In this document: positions 1 to 8,636 of the stretch, in pieces
How positions within the stretch are numbered: the stretch's first letter is position 1
How the letters are laid out: each line of letters starts with the position of its first letter
Assembly (NCBI GenBank): GCA_005879535.1
Contig: VBKI01000064.1
Span: forward strand, 139,895 to 203,894
Direction of reading: 5' to 3'
Length of the DNA: 64,000 nucleotides
Source: Deltaproteobacteria bacterium
Lineage (GTDB): Bacteria; Myxococcota; Myxococcia; Myxococcales; 40CM-4-68-19
The notes under the pieces: generated by a model
Told to the model about the DNA's origin: nothing
The model's database searches: none
Seen by the model: only the letters and a program-made list of their open reading frames with translations
Made by a program: the position numbers and the translations under genes

Positions 1-2195
1 GTCCGCCCGCTGGCGTCGCGGGGGTCGAACTCGATGCTGGAGAGTAGATATGTGCCGCCTGCGGACCCCTGGGGGCGCTGCTGGATACCGACAAGCCAGT
101 GCGACCCCCCGTCGTTGGTCATGTACGCATACCGGTTCGACACTGCGGCCCACACCTGCGTGCTACCCGGATGAGCGGCGAGGTTGCGCAGTCCGATCGT
201 CGTGCCGTCCACCGTGATGAATCCGGTCGTGTTCCGATTCGAGTCCTGCCAGTGCAGGATACCGGACACATTCGTCCACGACTGCGTCCCGCTCCTCCAC
301 TGATAGACTCCGGCGGGCTGGCCGCTGAACGTGAGAAATTGTTCCGGCGTCGCGCCGGCGCGGACGATGCGGACGAAGAACGGAAGCGGCGCGAGGCCGG
401 AGGTGAACCGGGCAAACGTCTGTCCACCGTCGGTGCTCCTGTACAGACCGCCGGCGACGGACGCGAAAAAGTTGTCCGGCACCTCGACCTGCAGCGTGGC
501 ATCGACATGCGTCGTCGCGCTGACCGCCAAGCCGATCCCATCTCCGCCGAGCACCTGGTTGAACACGGTCGTTTCGCCGAGCCGGACCCTGGTGCCGTTG
601 TCCTGCAGGCCTCCCGCGACGAAGCCCTTCGTCGCCGGGGAGTCTGGCCACGATTCGGGAGCACACGCTACGCTGTAGGCGAGGTGCGTGATCAGACCCT
701 CGTTGTGCGCACTGGTGAAGATGACGTCCTTCGCAGGCGAGGAGAGCGCGTTCGGCGACACCGAGATGCCGCCATCGGAACCCGCGTAGAAGAGGCCGTC
801 CGCCCCGACGGCGAACGCGTGCAGGTCGGCGTGGACGTACGCGCGATCGATGTTCGCGTTCGCGGAGTTGTTCGGCAGCCAGTCCGAGAGGACGGACCAC
901 GTCCGACCCGCGTCGAGGGAGCGGATGATCGCCAGTTGGCCGCCGATGAAGACACCGTCGGGATTCGCGGCGTCGACGAGAAGCGCCTGGTTGTACCAGG
1001 CCTGCACGCCGAGAACATCGAGGGACATCGCGTCCGGGTTCGGGTTCTCCGGCCGCCGCGACGCGTTGACGTGCAAGGCCTGGAAGCTCAGCCCTCCATC
1101 GTCGCTGCGAAAGAGATCGAGCTGCGCACCGCCGTCGACGGTGGCTGCGAGCAGGTAAATCCGTGCGCTGGCGGAATCCGGTACCGTGCTCTCCGCCGTC
1201 GCCAACGTGGCGCGCCCGGCAAGCTGCGCGCTCGCGTCCCCGCCGGGAAGCGCAGCGCTGGCAAGGGTCCATGTGGCGCCGTCGTCCGTCGAGCGGAAGA
1301 GGACGAGCGAGCCGCCGGCGTCGGCCGTCGGCGGTGCGGTGATGTCCGCCACCGCCTGTCCAGTGGCCAGCCATGTGTCGCTTCCGGCAAAGGCCAGGCT
1401 CCACATGTAGTACGCGCGGGAGACGCCGGAAACGATGAGCGGTACGTGGAACCAGCCGGCGCCGCCGTCGGTGCTCCGGAACAGGCCCGCGTCGGTTGTC
1501 GCCAGGACCACGGCGCTATTTCGCGGATCCACCTTGATGTCCGTCACCGCGCCCGCGGTCAGCGTCCGGGTGGTGGCCCCGATCGTGTATGTGGCCGCCA
1601 CAGCCGCGGGGGTCGACCACGTGCCCCCGCCGTCGGTGCTGCGGGTAATGCCTGGCTGCCGCACGTCGAATGGATCGCCGAATCCAAGGAAAAGGATGTC
1701 TGGATTCGACGGGTCCATCGCGAGCGTACCGACCGCGGTGGTGCCGATGGCGTCAGTGAGTGGTTCCCAGAGGACCACCGGTGCGGTTGCAGTGGATGTC
1801 TTCCAGACCCCCCCACCCGCAGTGGCGAAATAAAGGACGTCGGGGTCCATCGGGTGCGCCAGGATACGGCGGGCACGCCCGGAGTCGATCTCTGTATATC
1901 TGTCGCCGTTCACCGCGTAGTTGGCGCGCGTCGGACCGAGGTTCACGAACGCGCTGCTCGACGCTGCAGAGAGCCGCTTCGCGCCCGAAAGGGGCCGGCC
2001 CTGGCCGATCGCGTACCGGTCCCTCTCTCTCTGCGCCGCGTCGAGAATCCGCGCCCGGCCGGCGACGTCGTCGCCAGACCAGTCACGCGTCGCCCGCAGC
2101 CGCGCCGCCGGATCGTCCAACTCGACTGCCGCCGCCCGTGCAACGGCTGCAGCGAGCAGGACCGCCGCGAACAAGACGGGTGTGCGGGGGCGCAA
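1..2195 (-). CDS. Secreted BNR/Asp-box repeat protein, C-terminus cut by window edge
   Basis: About 731 codons are visible and the frame is still open at position 1, so the C-terminus is missing. A TTG start at 2195 follows GGGAGGG at good spacing and opens a Sec signal peptide (charged RPRTP, then a hydrophobic stretch ending ARAAA). At least seven Asp-box motifs follow (STDGGGTW, STDGGAGW, STDDGATW, SDDGGLSF, SLDAGRTW, STDGGQTF, TNDGGSHW), the signature of sialidase/sortilin-type beta-propellers. Family members are extracellular glycoside hydrolases, adhesins or photosystem-assembly-like propellers. No sialidase catalytic RIP motif was seen, so the activity is unknown. The ATG at 2199 is out of frame. 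It is the last gene of a minus-strand run. Confidence 0.8.
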   Translation of the reverse strand, partial: MRPRTPVLFAAVLLAAAVARAAAVELDDPAARLRATRDWSGDDVAGRARILDAAQRERDRYAIGQGRPLSGAKRLSAASSSAFVNLGPTRANYAVNGDRYTEIDSGRARRILAHPMDPDVLYFATAGGGVWKTSTATAPVVLWEPLTDAIGTTAVGTLAMDPSNPDILFLGFGDPFDVRQPGITRSTDGGGTWSTPAAVAATYTIGATTRTLTAGAVTDIKVDPRNSAVVLATTDAGLFRSTDGGAGWFHVPLIVSGVSRAYYMWSLAFAGSDTWLATGQAVADITAPPTADAGGSLVLFRSTDDGATWTLASAALPGGDASAQLAGRATLATAESTVPDSASARIYLLAATVDGGAQLDLFRSDDGGLSFQALHVNASRRPENPNPDAMSLDVLGVQAWYNQALLVDAANPDGVFIGGQLAIIRSLDAGRTWSVLSDWLPNNSANANIDRAYVHADLHAFAVGADGLFYAGSDGGISVSPNALSSPAKDVIFTSAHNEGLITHLAYSVACAPESWPDSPATKGFVAGGLQDNGTRVRLGETTVFNQVLGGDGIGLAVSATTHVDATLQVEVPDNFFASVAGGLYRSTDGGQTFARFTSGLAPLPFFVRIVRAGATPEQFLTFSGQPAGVYQWRSGTQSWTNVSGILHWQDSNRNTTGFITVDGTTIGLRNLAAHPGSTQVWAAVSNRYAYMTNDGGSHWLVGIQQRPQGSAGGTYLLSSIEFDPRDASGR

Positions 2196-2272
2196 GCATT
2201 CCCTCCCGGATTCGGGAACGCTAACACTCGGCGCCGCGGCCCCCAAGCCAATCGGCGGGGGCGGCGGTCGGC

Positions 2273-2584
2273 TCAGGCCGTCGGGCGTCGGAACCGGGAC
2301 AGTTGCGCCGGGAGCGCAGCGATCGCCGGGAAATTCCTTTGGGGATGAAGCTTTTGCGCCCGGGCAAGAAGGTCCGCCTCCGTCTCCGGATTCGTCGGAT
2401 CGACAACACAGCAGTCGACCGGACAGACCGCGGCGCAAGCTTCCTCGTCGTGGAAGCCTACGCACTCGGTGCAGAGGGCCGGGTCGATGACGTAGATGTC
2501 CTCACCCTGCGTGATGGCTTGATTTGGACACTCGGGCTCGCAGGCTCCGCAGTTGATGCACTCCTCGGTGATGATCGTCGCCAC
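2273..2584 (-). CDS. YfhL-type 2[4Fe-4S] ferredoxin
   Basis: A 103-residue soluble electron carrier. The first cluster motif is C9-x2-C12-x2-C15-x3-CP. The second is C38-x2-C41-x8-C50-x3-CP, with the long x8 loop (VGFHDEEA) typical of Alvin/YfhL ferredoxins, which also carry a helical C-terminal tail as here. The GTG start at 2584 gives VATIITEECINC, matching family N-termini, and has GGAG 8 bases upstream; an in-frame extension to 2710 is open but is arginine-rich and unlike the family. The redox partner is not evident; the aldehyde dehydrogenase upstream uses NAD(P), so the pairing may be only positional. Confidence 0.92.
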   Translation of the reverse strand: MATIITEECINCGACEPECPNQAITQGEDIYVIDPALCTECVGFHDEEACAAVCPVDCCVVDPTNPETEADLLARAQKLHPQRNFPAIAALPAQLSRFRRPTA

Positions 2585-2642
2585 TCGGGTCTCCGTCACG
2601 GCCGGCTTCGGCACCCGGGCACGCCGCGTGCCGGGCGACCGA

Positions 2643-4004
2643 TCAACCGATCCAGACCGTCTTCGTATTCGTGAACTCGCGAATTCCCTCTTCGGACAGC
2701 TCGCGGCCATAGCCGGAGGCCTTGATGCCCCCGAAGGGAAGCCGCGGGTCGCTCTTCACCATGCCGTTGATGAATACCTGCCCAGCGTCGAGCTCGTCCA
2801 CCAGGCGATCGATCTCCTTCGGATCCTGGGTGAAGGCGGCCGAGCCCAGGCCGAACTGCGTGTCGTTGGCGAGCGCGATGGCGTCGTCGAGCCCCTTCGC
2901 GCGTACCACCGCGGCGACCGGGCCGAAGACCTCTTCCTCCCAGACCTTGGTCCCCTTGGCTTCGAGGGCGACGGTAGGCTCGAAGAAGAAGCCGGGGCGG
3001 TCCAGGCGCCGGCCGCCGCAGGCCACGTTCGCGCCCTGCTCGCGGGCGCCGCGCACCTGCTTTTCCAGGTCCTCGAGGACCTGCCGGGAGGCGAGCGGGC
3101 CCACCTCTGTCGCGTCGTCCTGCGGGTCGCCGATCTTGAGCGCCCGCATTCCCTGGACGAAGCGCTTCTCGAACTCGGGGGCGATTCTCTCGTGCACGAT
3201 GAAGCGCTTGGCGGCGATGCAGCTCTGGCCGGCGTTCTGGACGCGGGCGGTGATGGCGACCTTGACGGCCTTGTCGAGATCGGCGCTGGGAAGCACGACG
3301 AAGGGATCGCTTCCTCCGAGCTCGAGGACCGTTTTCTTTAAGTGGGCGCCGGCGGTAGTTGCAAGGCTGCGGCCCGCCCCGTCGCTGCCGGTCAGGGTGG
3401 CGGCGGCGATCCGGGGATCCTCGACGATCTTCTTCACTTTCTCGCTGCCGACGAGGAGCGTCTGGAAGCACCCCTCGGGATAGCCGGCGTCGCGGAAGAT
3501 CTCCTCGATGGCGAGGGCGCACTGCGGAACGCTGCTCGCGTGCTTGAGCAGGCCGACGTTCCCAGCCATGAGGGCCGGAGCGGCGAAACGGAAGACCTGC
3601 CAGAACGGGAAGTTCCAGGGCATGACGGCGAGCACCGGGCCGAGTGGCTGGAACCGCTTCTCGGACCGGCGCGCGTCGGTCTGGACGGGCTCCGGAGCGA
3701 GGTGGCGCTCGGCGTTCTCCGCATAGTAGCGGCAGCCGTTGGCGCACTTCTCGACCTCGGCGATGGCGGCCTTGCGCAGCTTTCCCATCTCCAGCGTCAT
3801 CAGGCGGCCGAGAGCGTCCTTGCGCTGCTCGAGCAGCGCCGCGGCGCGGGCGAGCCGCTGGCTGCGCTCGGCGAAACTGGTCCGTCTCCACCGCCCGGCC
3901 GCGGCGGCGGCTTTCTCGAGCTTCTGCTCGATGACTGCATCGGAGTCGGGTGGAAACGTCTTGACGGTTTCCCCGGTCGCGGGATTCACGCTGGCGATGG
4001 TCAT
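2643..4004 (-). CDS. sad: Succinate-semialdehyde dehydrogenase (NAD(P)+), Sad/YneI type
   Basis: A 453-residue aldehyde dehydrogenase, the usual length of the short Sad/YneI subgroup, oxidising succinate semialdehyde to succinate. It shows the NAD-site MPWNFPFWQV, the general base in VLELGGSDPF (about E228), the nucleophile in AGQSCIAAKR (about C262), EEEVFGP and the closing FGGIKASGYGRELS, all close to E. coli Sad. The ATG at 4004 overlaps the stop of the upstream HAD gene as ATGA, so translation is probably coupled. Substrate is inferred from overall similarity; a related medium-chain aldehyde is possible. Damaged carbonyl clean-up with the phosphatase is a guess. Confidence 0.9.
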   Translation of the reverse strand: MTIASVNPATGETVKTFPPDSDAVIEQKLEKAAAAAGRWRRTSFAERSQRLARAAALLEQRKDALGRLMTLEMGKLRKAAIAEVEKCANGCRYYAENAERHLAPEPVQTDARRSEKRFQPLGPVLAVMPWNFPFWQVFRFAAPALMAGNVGLLKHASSVPQCALAIEEIFRDAGYPEGCFQTLLVGSEKVKKIVEDPRIAAATLTGSDGAGRSLATTAGAHLKKTVLELGGSDPFVVLPSADLDKAVKVAITARVQNAGQSCIAAKRFIVHERIAPEFEKRFVQGMRALKIGDPQDDATEVGPLASRQVLEDLEKQVRGAREQGANVACGGRRLDRPGFFFEPTVALEAKGTKVWEEEVFGPVAAVVRAKGLDDAIALANDTQFGLGSAAFTQDPKEIDRLVDELDAGQVFINGMVKSDPRLPFGGIKASGYGRELSEEGIREFTNTKTVWIG

Positions 4005-4672
4005 GGCGTTCCGAGAGTAGCGAGCTTCCGCGCGATGCGCACCACCTCCGCAAAGGAGTGTGCAACCCAGGTCGGCGCCGCGGACCGCAGGAGGGGTTCC
4101 GGCTGGGCGCCGTAGGTGACGGCGATCGAGCGGATGCCCGCCCTTTGCGCCATCTCCAGATCGTGCGTGGAGTCGCCGACGATGACCGTGGCGGCCGCGC
4201 TGACGCCGAGCTTCTCCAGCGCGAGCAGGGCGATGTCCGGCGCGGGCTTGGGGCTCGCGACGCTGGTGTAGCCGAGGACGACGTCGAAGACATGGCGAAG
4301 GCCCGCCGCCGCGACGGTGGAGTCGGCGCCGTCCTGCGCCTTGCCGGTGACGACGGCCAGACGGAAGTCCGCCCGTTTCAATTCGTCGAGCCCTTCGCGC
4401 ACGCCGGGATAGAGCAGGCCCGGAATGCGCGGCGTGACGTGCGTCCGCCAAAGGACGCGGTAGATTTCGACGGCCTCCGCGGCGCCGGTGGGGCCAGTGC
4501 CGATCAGCTGCGCCAGCGCGACGGGAAGCGGCAGCCCGATGGTGTCCTTGATCGCCTGCGGATCCGCGGGTGGAAGGCCCAGCGCGGCGAGGGTGCCTTG
4601 CGCGACGTCGACGATCGCCTGGGGGGTGTCGACGAGCGTGCCGTCGAGGTCGAGAAGAAGGGCATGCAGCAC
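4001..4672 (-). CDS. HAD-superfamily phosphatase, phosphoglycolate phosphatase-like
   Basis: A 223-residue HAD hydrolase. Motif I is LLLDLDGTLVDT (nucleophile D8, acid D10), motif II is in AVVTGKAQDG, the substrate lysine lies near SPKPAPDI, and motif IV is GDSTHDLEMA. The helical cap after motif I fits the Gph/PGMB group, so phosphoglycolate or another small phosphate ester is likely. The GTG at 4672 puts motif I at residue 8 as in the family. The frame stays open to a TTG at 4795 that would overlap the dnaE2 stop, but those 41 extra residues look nothing like a HAD protein. It ends in an ATGA overlap with the dehydrogenase gene. Confidence 0.85.
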   Translation of the reverse strand: MLHALLLDLDGTLVDTPQAIVDVAQGTLAALGLPPADPQAIKDTIGLPLPVALAQLIGTGPTGAAEAVEIYRVLWRTHVTPRIPGLLYPGVREGLDELKRADFRLAVVTGKAQDGADSTVAAAGLRHVFDVVLGYTSVASPKPAPDIALLALEKLGVSAAATVIVGDSTHDLEMAQRAGIRSIAVTYGAQPEPLLRSAAPTWVAHSFAEVVRIARKLATLGTP

Positions 4673-4791
4673 CGGCGCGGTCTCGCATGCGAGGCCGGCG
4701 CGGTCAACGCAGTTCCAGATCGTTTGGAATGCGCACGCATTGGCAGCCTCCGGCATGCCTGGCCACCAAGGGCGGCGCCCGGAACACGCGA

Positions 4792-7700
4792 TCAATGAAA
4801 ATCGTGCGAGCGGATGTCGTACTCGATTGCCTCGTGCAGGCCCCAGAAGCGGTCACCCTTGACGCTGGTCACGCCGTCGTACGTCTCCAGGCGTCCCTCC
4901 ACGACGAGCAGTGAGCTGGCGAGGATGGGGCGGCGGTTCTTCTCGAATGTCGGGGGGTCGATGACGATGTTGGAAATGCCGGTCTCGTCCTCGAGCGAGA
5001 GGAAGACGAACCCCTTCGCCGTGCCGGGACGCTGGCGAACGATGCAGAGCCCCGCGGCCCGCACCCGGCGACTCCGGCGCAGCGTGGGGAGCTCGGCGGC
5101 GGAGTGGACGCCGAGGACGCGCAGGCGCTCGCGCTCCAGCGCGACCGGGTGCGGACCGACGGTCATGCCCGTGCCGCGCAGATCGGCGGCGATGCGATCG
5201 CGCAGGTCCATCTCGGGGAGCGGGCTGCGGCCGCGGTCGGGCGGCGGTTCGACTCGCCCCGGCAGTGGTTGCTCGCCGCGGACTTCCTCTCCGAAGGTCC
5301 GCAGCGCCTTCAACGCATGCTCCCGCGGATGCGCATTGATGTGCGCGAGGAGCGCGCCCTCCCGCTGCCTCTCGGGCGCGAGTGGCTTCTGGGGCGCGAG
5401 ACCTGTCCCACCGGCTACCATGTTGGCAGAGGGGTCCGACATCAGATCCTCGCGTGGCTCGATTCGGGCGAAGAGGCCGGGACCTCGCCGTGAGGCGGCC
5501 TCCGCTTGCCAGAGTGCGGCCCGCCGGGTGGGCAGCGCCCCTCCGGGGTGCATGGGCACCGAGGCGAGCGCGCCGATCTCCGCCAGCGCGGTCAGCTCGT
5601 CGCGGCGCAGCCTCGTCCGCGCCGCCAGATCGGCGATGCTCGCAAACGGCGCGCGGGCGCGTTCCTCGACGATCTTCTTTCCCACCGTCTCCCGCAGCCC
5701 GCGCGCGTACCGCAGCCCGAGTCGCAGTCGCAGCTCCTCCTCCGGTCCGGTCCGCTCCAGCGTGCACAGCCAATCGCTGCGGGCCGCGTCGATGGGCTTC
5801 ACCCGCACCCCGCGCCGCTGCGCGTCCTTCACCAGCGTGGCAGGGCTGTAGAAGCCCATCGGCCAGCAGTTGAGCATCGCCGCGTAGAACGCCTGCGGAT
5901 GGTGCACCTTGAGGTACGCGCTGGCGTAGACGATCAGCGCGAACGACGCCGCGTGGCTCTCGGGAAATCCGTAGAGCGCGAACGAGGTGATGCTCTGCAC
6001 GATCTCGTCCTGCGCCTTGGGCGCGATCCCGTTCGCCGTCATTCCCGCGCGCAGCCGCTCCTCGATGTGCTTCATCCGCTCTACGCTGCGCTTGCTGCCC
6101 ATGGCCCGCCGCAGCTCGTCGGCCTCGCCGCCGGTGAAGTTCGCCGCGGTCATGGCGATGCGCATGAGCTGCTCCTGGAAGAGCGGCACCCCGAGCGTCC
6201 GCTTCAGCACCGGCCAGAGCGACGGATGGGGCACCGAGGGTTTCTCCCGCCCGGCGCGCCGCTCCAGGTACGGGTTGACCATCTGCCCGACGATCGGTCC
6301 GGGCCGGATGATCGCCACCTCCACCACGATGTCGTAGAAATGGTCGGGGCGCATGCGCGGCAGCGTGGCCATCTGCGCGCGCGACTCCACCTGGAAGACG
6401 CCGATGGTGTCCGCCGTCTGCAGCAGCCGATAGACACCGGGGTCGTCGGGCGGAAGCTGCGCCAGATCGAGCTCGACGCCTTCGTGTCCGCGGACCAGCG
6501 GAATGGCCTGCTCGAGCACCGCCATCATCCCCAGCCCGAGCAGGTCGATCTTGATGATGCCCAGATCGGCGCAGTCGTCCTTGTCCCACTGCACCACCGC
6601 CCGGCCGGGCATCGAGGCGGGCTCGAGCGGAACGATCTCGTCGAGCCGCCCGCGGGCGATGACCATCCCGCCCGAGTGCTGGCCGAGATGCCGCGGCAGG
6701 CCGGCGATCTGCTGGCAGAGCTGGAGGTACAAGGCCACCCGCCTGTCGCCGGTGGCGAGCCCCGCCTCGCGCGCCCGGTGCTGGAGCGAATCGTAGTCGG
6801 TGATGAACTCGAATTGCGGGAGCAGCTTCGAGATCCGGTCCAACTCCTCCTGCGGGAGTCCGAGGACCTTGCCGATCTCCCGCGAGGCGGAGCGGGCGCG
6901 GTAGGTGATCACGTTGGCGGTCATCGCCGCCCCCACCGCTCCGTAGCGCTGGTAGACGTGCTGGATGACCTTCTCGCGCTGGTCGCCGCTGGGAAGATCG
7001 AGATCGATGTCCGGCCACGCCTTGTGCCCGGTTGCGTCGGTCCGTTCCTCGGAGAGGAAGCGTTCGAAGAGCAGGTTCATCCCCACCGGATCGACCGCGG
7101 TGATCCCCAGCGCGTAGCAGACGGCGCTGTTGGCCGCCGATCCGCGCCCTTGCACGAGCACGTTCTCCTGCCCGCAGAAGAGCACGAGGTCGTGCACGAT
7201 GAGGAAATACCCTGCGAGCCCGAGCCTCGCGATCAGCGCCAGCTCCCGCTCGAGCTGCGCCACGGCCTTCGGCCATCGCGAGCTGCCCGGGCCTCCGTAC
7301 CGCTTCGGCGCGACGTCCATGGTGCGGTGCCACAGCTCGCCGTCGAGCGAGGCGGCATGCAGGAACTGCGGCTCGGGCAGCTCGTACCCGAGATCGTCGA
7401 GGGTGTAGGCGCAGCGCTCCGCGATCTCGCGCGTCCGGCGGACTGCCTCCGGCAGATCCCGGAACAGCCTGGCCACCTCGGGCGGGGAGCGGACGTGCCG
7501 CTCGGCGTTGCGCGAGAGGCGCCGGCCCGCTTCGTCCAGCGTCGTCTTGAGGCGGATGCAGGTGAGCGCGTCGAACAAGGGCTTCCCTTGCGGCGCCGCG
7601 TGGCGCACCCCGGATCCGGCGACGATCCGCAGCCCTCGCGCCCGCGCGGCGTCGATCCGGCTGCGGTTCTCGCGCTCGCTGCGTGGATCGAGGTCGCGCC

Positions 7701-8433
7701 GGATTTCGGCAAAGAGCCGCTCGGTCCCGAGGTGGGCGGCGAGGACCATCAGGTGCTGCGGCTTGCCCGCGCTCAGCGCGACCAGCCCCTGCCGGAAGTC
7801 GGCGAGTTCCGCGGCAGTGACGGTGCACGCGTCCTTTCCCCCTTTGGCGTGGCCGAGCGTCAGCAGCCGGCAGAGGTTTTTGTATCCCGGGCGATCCTCG
7901 CAGAGCAGCGCCACCCGGCCGGCGCCCTCGACGTCGAGCTCGGCGCCGACCAGCGGCCGGACTCCTTGGCGGCGGGCGATCGCATGGAAGCGGGGGATGC
8001 CGTACAGACCGCCGACGTCCGCGAGACCGAAGACGGCATGTCCGGCGGCGGCCGCGGCGTGCGCGAGATCCTCCGGCAACGAGGAACCGCGGAGAAACGA
8101 GAACGCGCTCCGGGCATGGAGCTCGACGTAGTCGCAGGAGATGTCGGACCGGCGCGATACACTGATCACGGGCGGGGCACGCGGACCCCTGACTGTATCG
8201 ATCGCGTTCGCGCCCTCGTCGCCCGAGAGCACGCCAAACGGAACGAGTGAGGGCCGCGGGGCCGGGGTGTCCACCAGATCGTCCTGCGGAAACGGCGAGA
8301 GCTGCGCTTCGGGCGGCCGGCGCGCGTCGATGGCGAGCTGGATGGGACAGTCATCGTGCGACTTGCGCGGATCGCCCCGCGCCACCTCGCGCTTTGCCCT
8401 TGCCCTGCGCTCCTCGCGGGAAGGCCGTTTCAC
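4792..8433 (-). CDS. dnaE2: Error-prone DNA polymerase III alpha subunit DnaE2
   Basis: A 1213-residue C-family polymerase that carries out translesion synthesis with ImuA and ImuB. After a non-conserved charged extension of about 100 residues comes the PHP domain (YVELHARSAFSFLRGSS), then the palm (VQGRGSAANSAVCYALGI and the acidic WPDIDLDLPSGDQR), the fingers with YGFPESHAASFALIVYASAY, and a C-terminal OB fold. It ends in SHDFH, typical of DnaE2. The DnaE2 identity rather than replicative DnaE1 rests on the imuA-imuB context and that tail. The GTG start at 8433 overlaps the TGA of the preceding small frame (GTGA). Its message lies downstream of the LexA-like box before imuA. Confidence 0.95.
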   Translation of the reverse strand: MKRPSREERRARAKREVARGDPRKSHDDCPIQLAIDARRPPEAQLSPFPQDDLVDTPAPRPSLVPFGVLSGDEGANAIDTVRGPRAPPVISVSRRSDISCDYVELHARSAFSFLRGSSLPEDLAHAAAAAGHAVFGLADVGGLYGIPRFHAIARRQGVRPLVGAELDVEGAGRVALLCEDRPGYKNLCRLLTLGHAKGGKDACTVTAAELADFRQGLVALSAGKPQHLMVLAAHLGTERLFAEIRRDLDPRSERENRSRIDAARARGLRIVAGSGVRHAAPQGKPLFDALTCIRLKTTLDEAGRRLSRNAERHVRSPPEVARLFRDLPEAVRRTREIAERCAYTLDDLGYELPEPQFLHAASLDGELWHRTMDVAPKRYGGPGSSRWPKAVAQLERELALIARLGLAGYFLIVHDLVLFCGQENVLVQGRGSAANSAVCYALGITAVDPVGMNLLFERFLSEERTDATGHKAWPDIDLDLPSGDQREKVIQHVYQRYGAVGAAMTANVITYRARSASREIGKVLGLPQEELDRISKLLPQFEFITDYDSLQHRAREAGLATGDRRVALYLQLCQQIAGLPRHLGQHSGGMVIARGRLDEIVPLEPASMPGRAVVQWDKDDCADLGIIKIDLLGLGMMAVLEQAIPLVRGHEGVELDLAQLPPDDPGVYRLLQTADTIGVFQVESRAQMATLPRMRPDHFYDIVVEVAIIRPGPIVGQMVNPYLERRAGREKPSVPHPSLWPVLKRTLGVPLFQEQLMRIAMTAANFTGGEADELRRAMGSKRSVERMKHIEERLRAGMTANGIAPKAQDEIVQSITSFALYGFPESHAASFALIVYASAYLKVHHPQAFYAAMLNCWPMGFYSPATLVKDAQRRGVRVKPIDAARSDWLCTLERTGPEEELRLRLGLRYARGLRETVGKKIVEERARAPFASIADLAARTRLRRDELTALAEIGALASVPMHPGGALPTRRAALWQAEAASRRGPGLFARIEPREDLMSDPSANMVAGGTGLAPQKPLAPERQREGALLAHINAHPREHALKALRTFGEEVRGEQPLPGRVEPPPDRGRSPLPEMDLRDRIAADLRGTGMTVGPHPVALERERLRVLGVHSAAELPTLRRSRRVRAAGLCIVRQRPGTAKGFVFLSLEDETGISNIVIDPPTFEKNRRPILASSLLVVEGRLETYDGVTSVKGDRFWGLHEAIEYDIRSHDFH

Positions 8434-8636
8434 GGCGAGCCTCCAGCGAGCTCGTTCCGGGACGAGTTGAAGTGTTCACTTCCCAACTCGCCCCGGGGCG
8501 AGTTCAAGTGTTCACCAGTCGACTCGCCCCGGGGCGAGTCCGAGGCATCCCTGAGAATTTCCGGGCAGTTGGCGGTGCTTCGTGCGCCTGCTCGCGCCGC
8601 GGTCGTCAGCCGATCAGTCGTCAGCCGATCAGTCAT
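8430..8636 (-). CDS. Small palindrome-bearing reading frame linking imuB and dnaE2
   Basis: A 68-codon frame (starts MTDRLTTDRLTTAARAG) that fits exactly between its neighbours: its ATG overlaps the imuB stop by 8 bases and its TGA overlaps the dnaE2 GTG. The N-terminus has a five-residue duplication (TDRLT twice) and the C-terminal half repeats S-P-R-G-E, read from palindromic DNA. No known domain is recognised. It may be a translated spacer that keeps ribosomes moving from imuB to dnaE2, a small protein, or chance coding across a regulatory repeat. The exact fit at both ends favours translation, but there is no independent evidence of a functional product. Confidence 0.4.
   Translation of the reverse strand: MTDRLTTDRLTTAARAGARSTANCPEILRDASDSPRGESTGEHLNSPRGELGSEHFNSSRNELAGGSP
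8451..8540. repeat. Three palindromes at 36-base spacing between imuB and dnaE2
   Basis: Perfect 20-base palindromes lie at 8485-8504 (AACTCGCCCCGGGGCGAGTT) and 8521-8540 (GACTCGCCCCGGGGCGAGTC), with a decayed copy at 8451-8466 (CTCGTTCCGGGACGAG). Centres are 36.0 bases apart in both intervals. The first two copies are each followed by a shared spacer AAGTGTTCAC. Because 36 is a multiple of three, each copy is read in the same frame of the small ORF. In RNA each would form a strong stem, so the array could act on message stability, translation of dnaE2, or as dimeric protein sites in DNA. Confidence 0.85.
8605..8634. repeat. 15-base perfect tandem duplication across the imuB stop codon
   Basis: GTCAGCCGATCAGTC occurs twice without a gap, at 8605-8619 and 8620-8634. 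The second copy contains the imuB stop (TCA on the plus strand at 8629-8631), so the duplication lies across the end of imuB and the start of the small frame, where it encodes TDRLT twice. Confidence 0.9.

Noticed and set aside
99-2348. A plus-strand 749-codon open frame rich in arginine
   Set aside because: It is antisense to the BNR protein, which has a signal peptide and repeated Asp-box motifs; the plus frame has no recognisable domain and the composition of a GC-rich shadow.
4673-4795. A longer N-terminus for the HAD phosphatase starting at TTG 4795
   Set aside because: The 41 additional residues have no HAD features, whereas GTG 4672 places motif I at the normal position.
5506-8250. 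A plus-strand 914-codon open frame
   Set aside because: It lies entirely opposite dnaE2, whose motifs are conserved throughout; the frame is rich in Arg, Gly and His as expected for a shadow.
4792-8433. Main replicative DnaE1 polymerase
   Set aside because: The gene lies directly after imuA and imuB and ends in SHDFH, the pattern of error-prone DnaE2.
8451-8540. CRISPR-like repeat array
   Set aside because: Only three copies, the repeats are palindromes with short similar spacers, and they lie in a small frame between mutagenesis genes; no cas genes are present.
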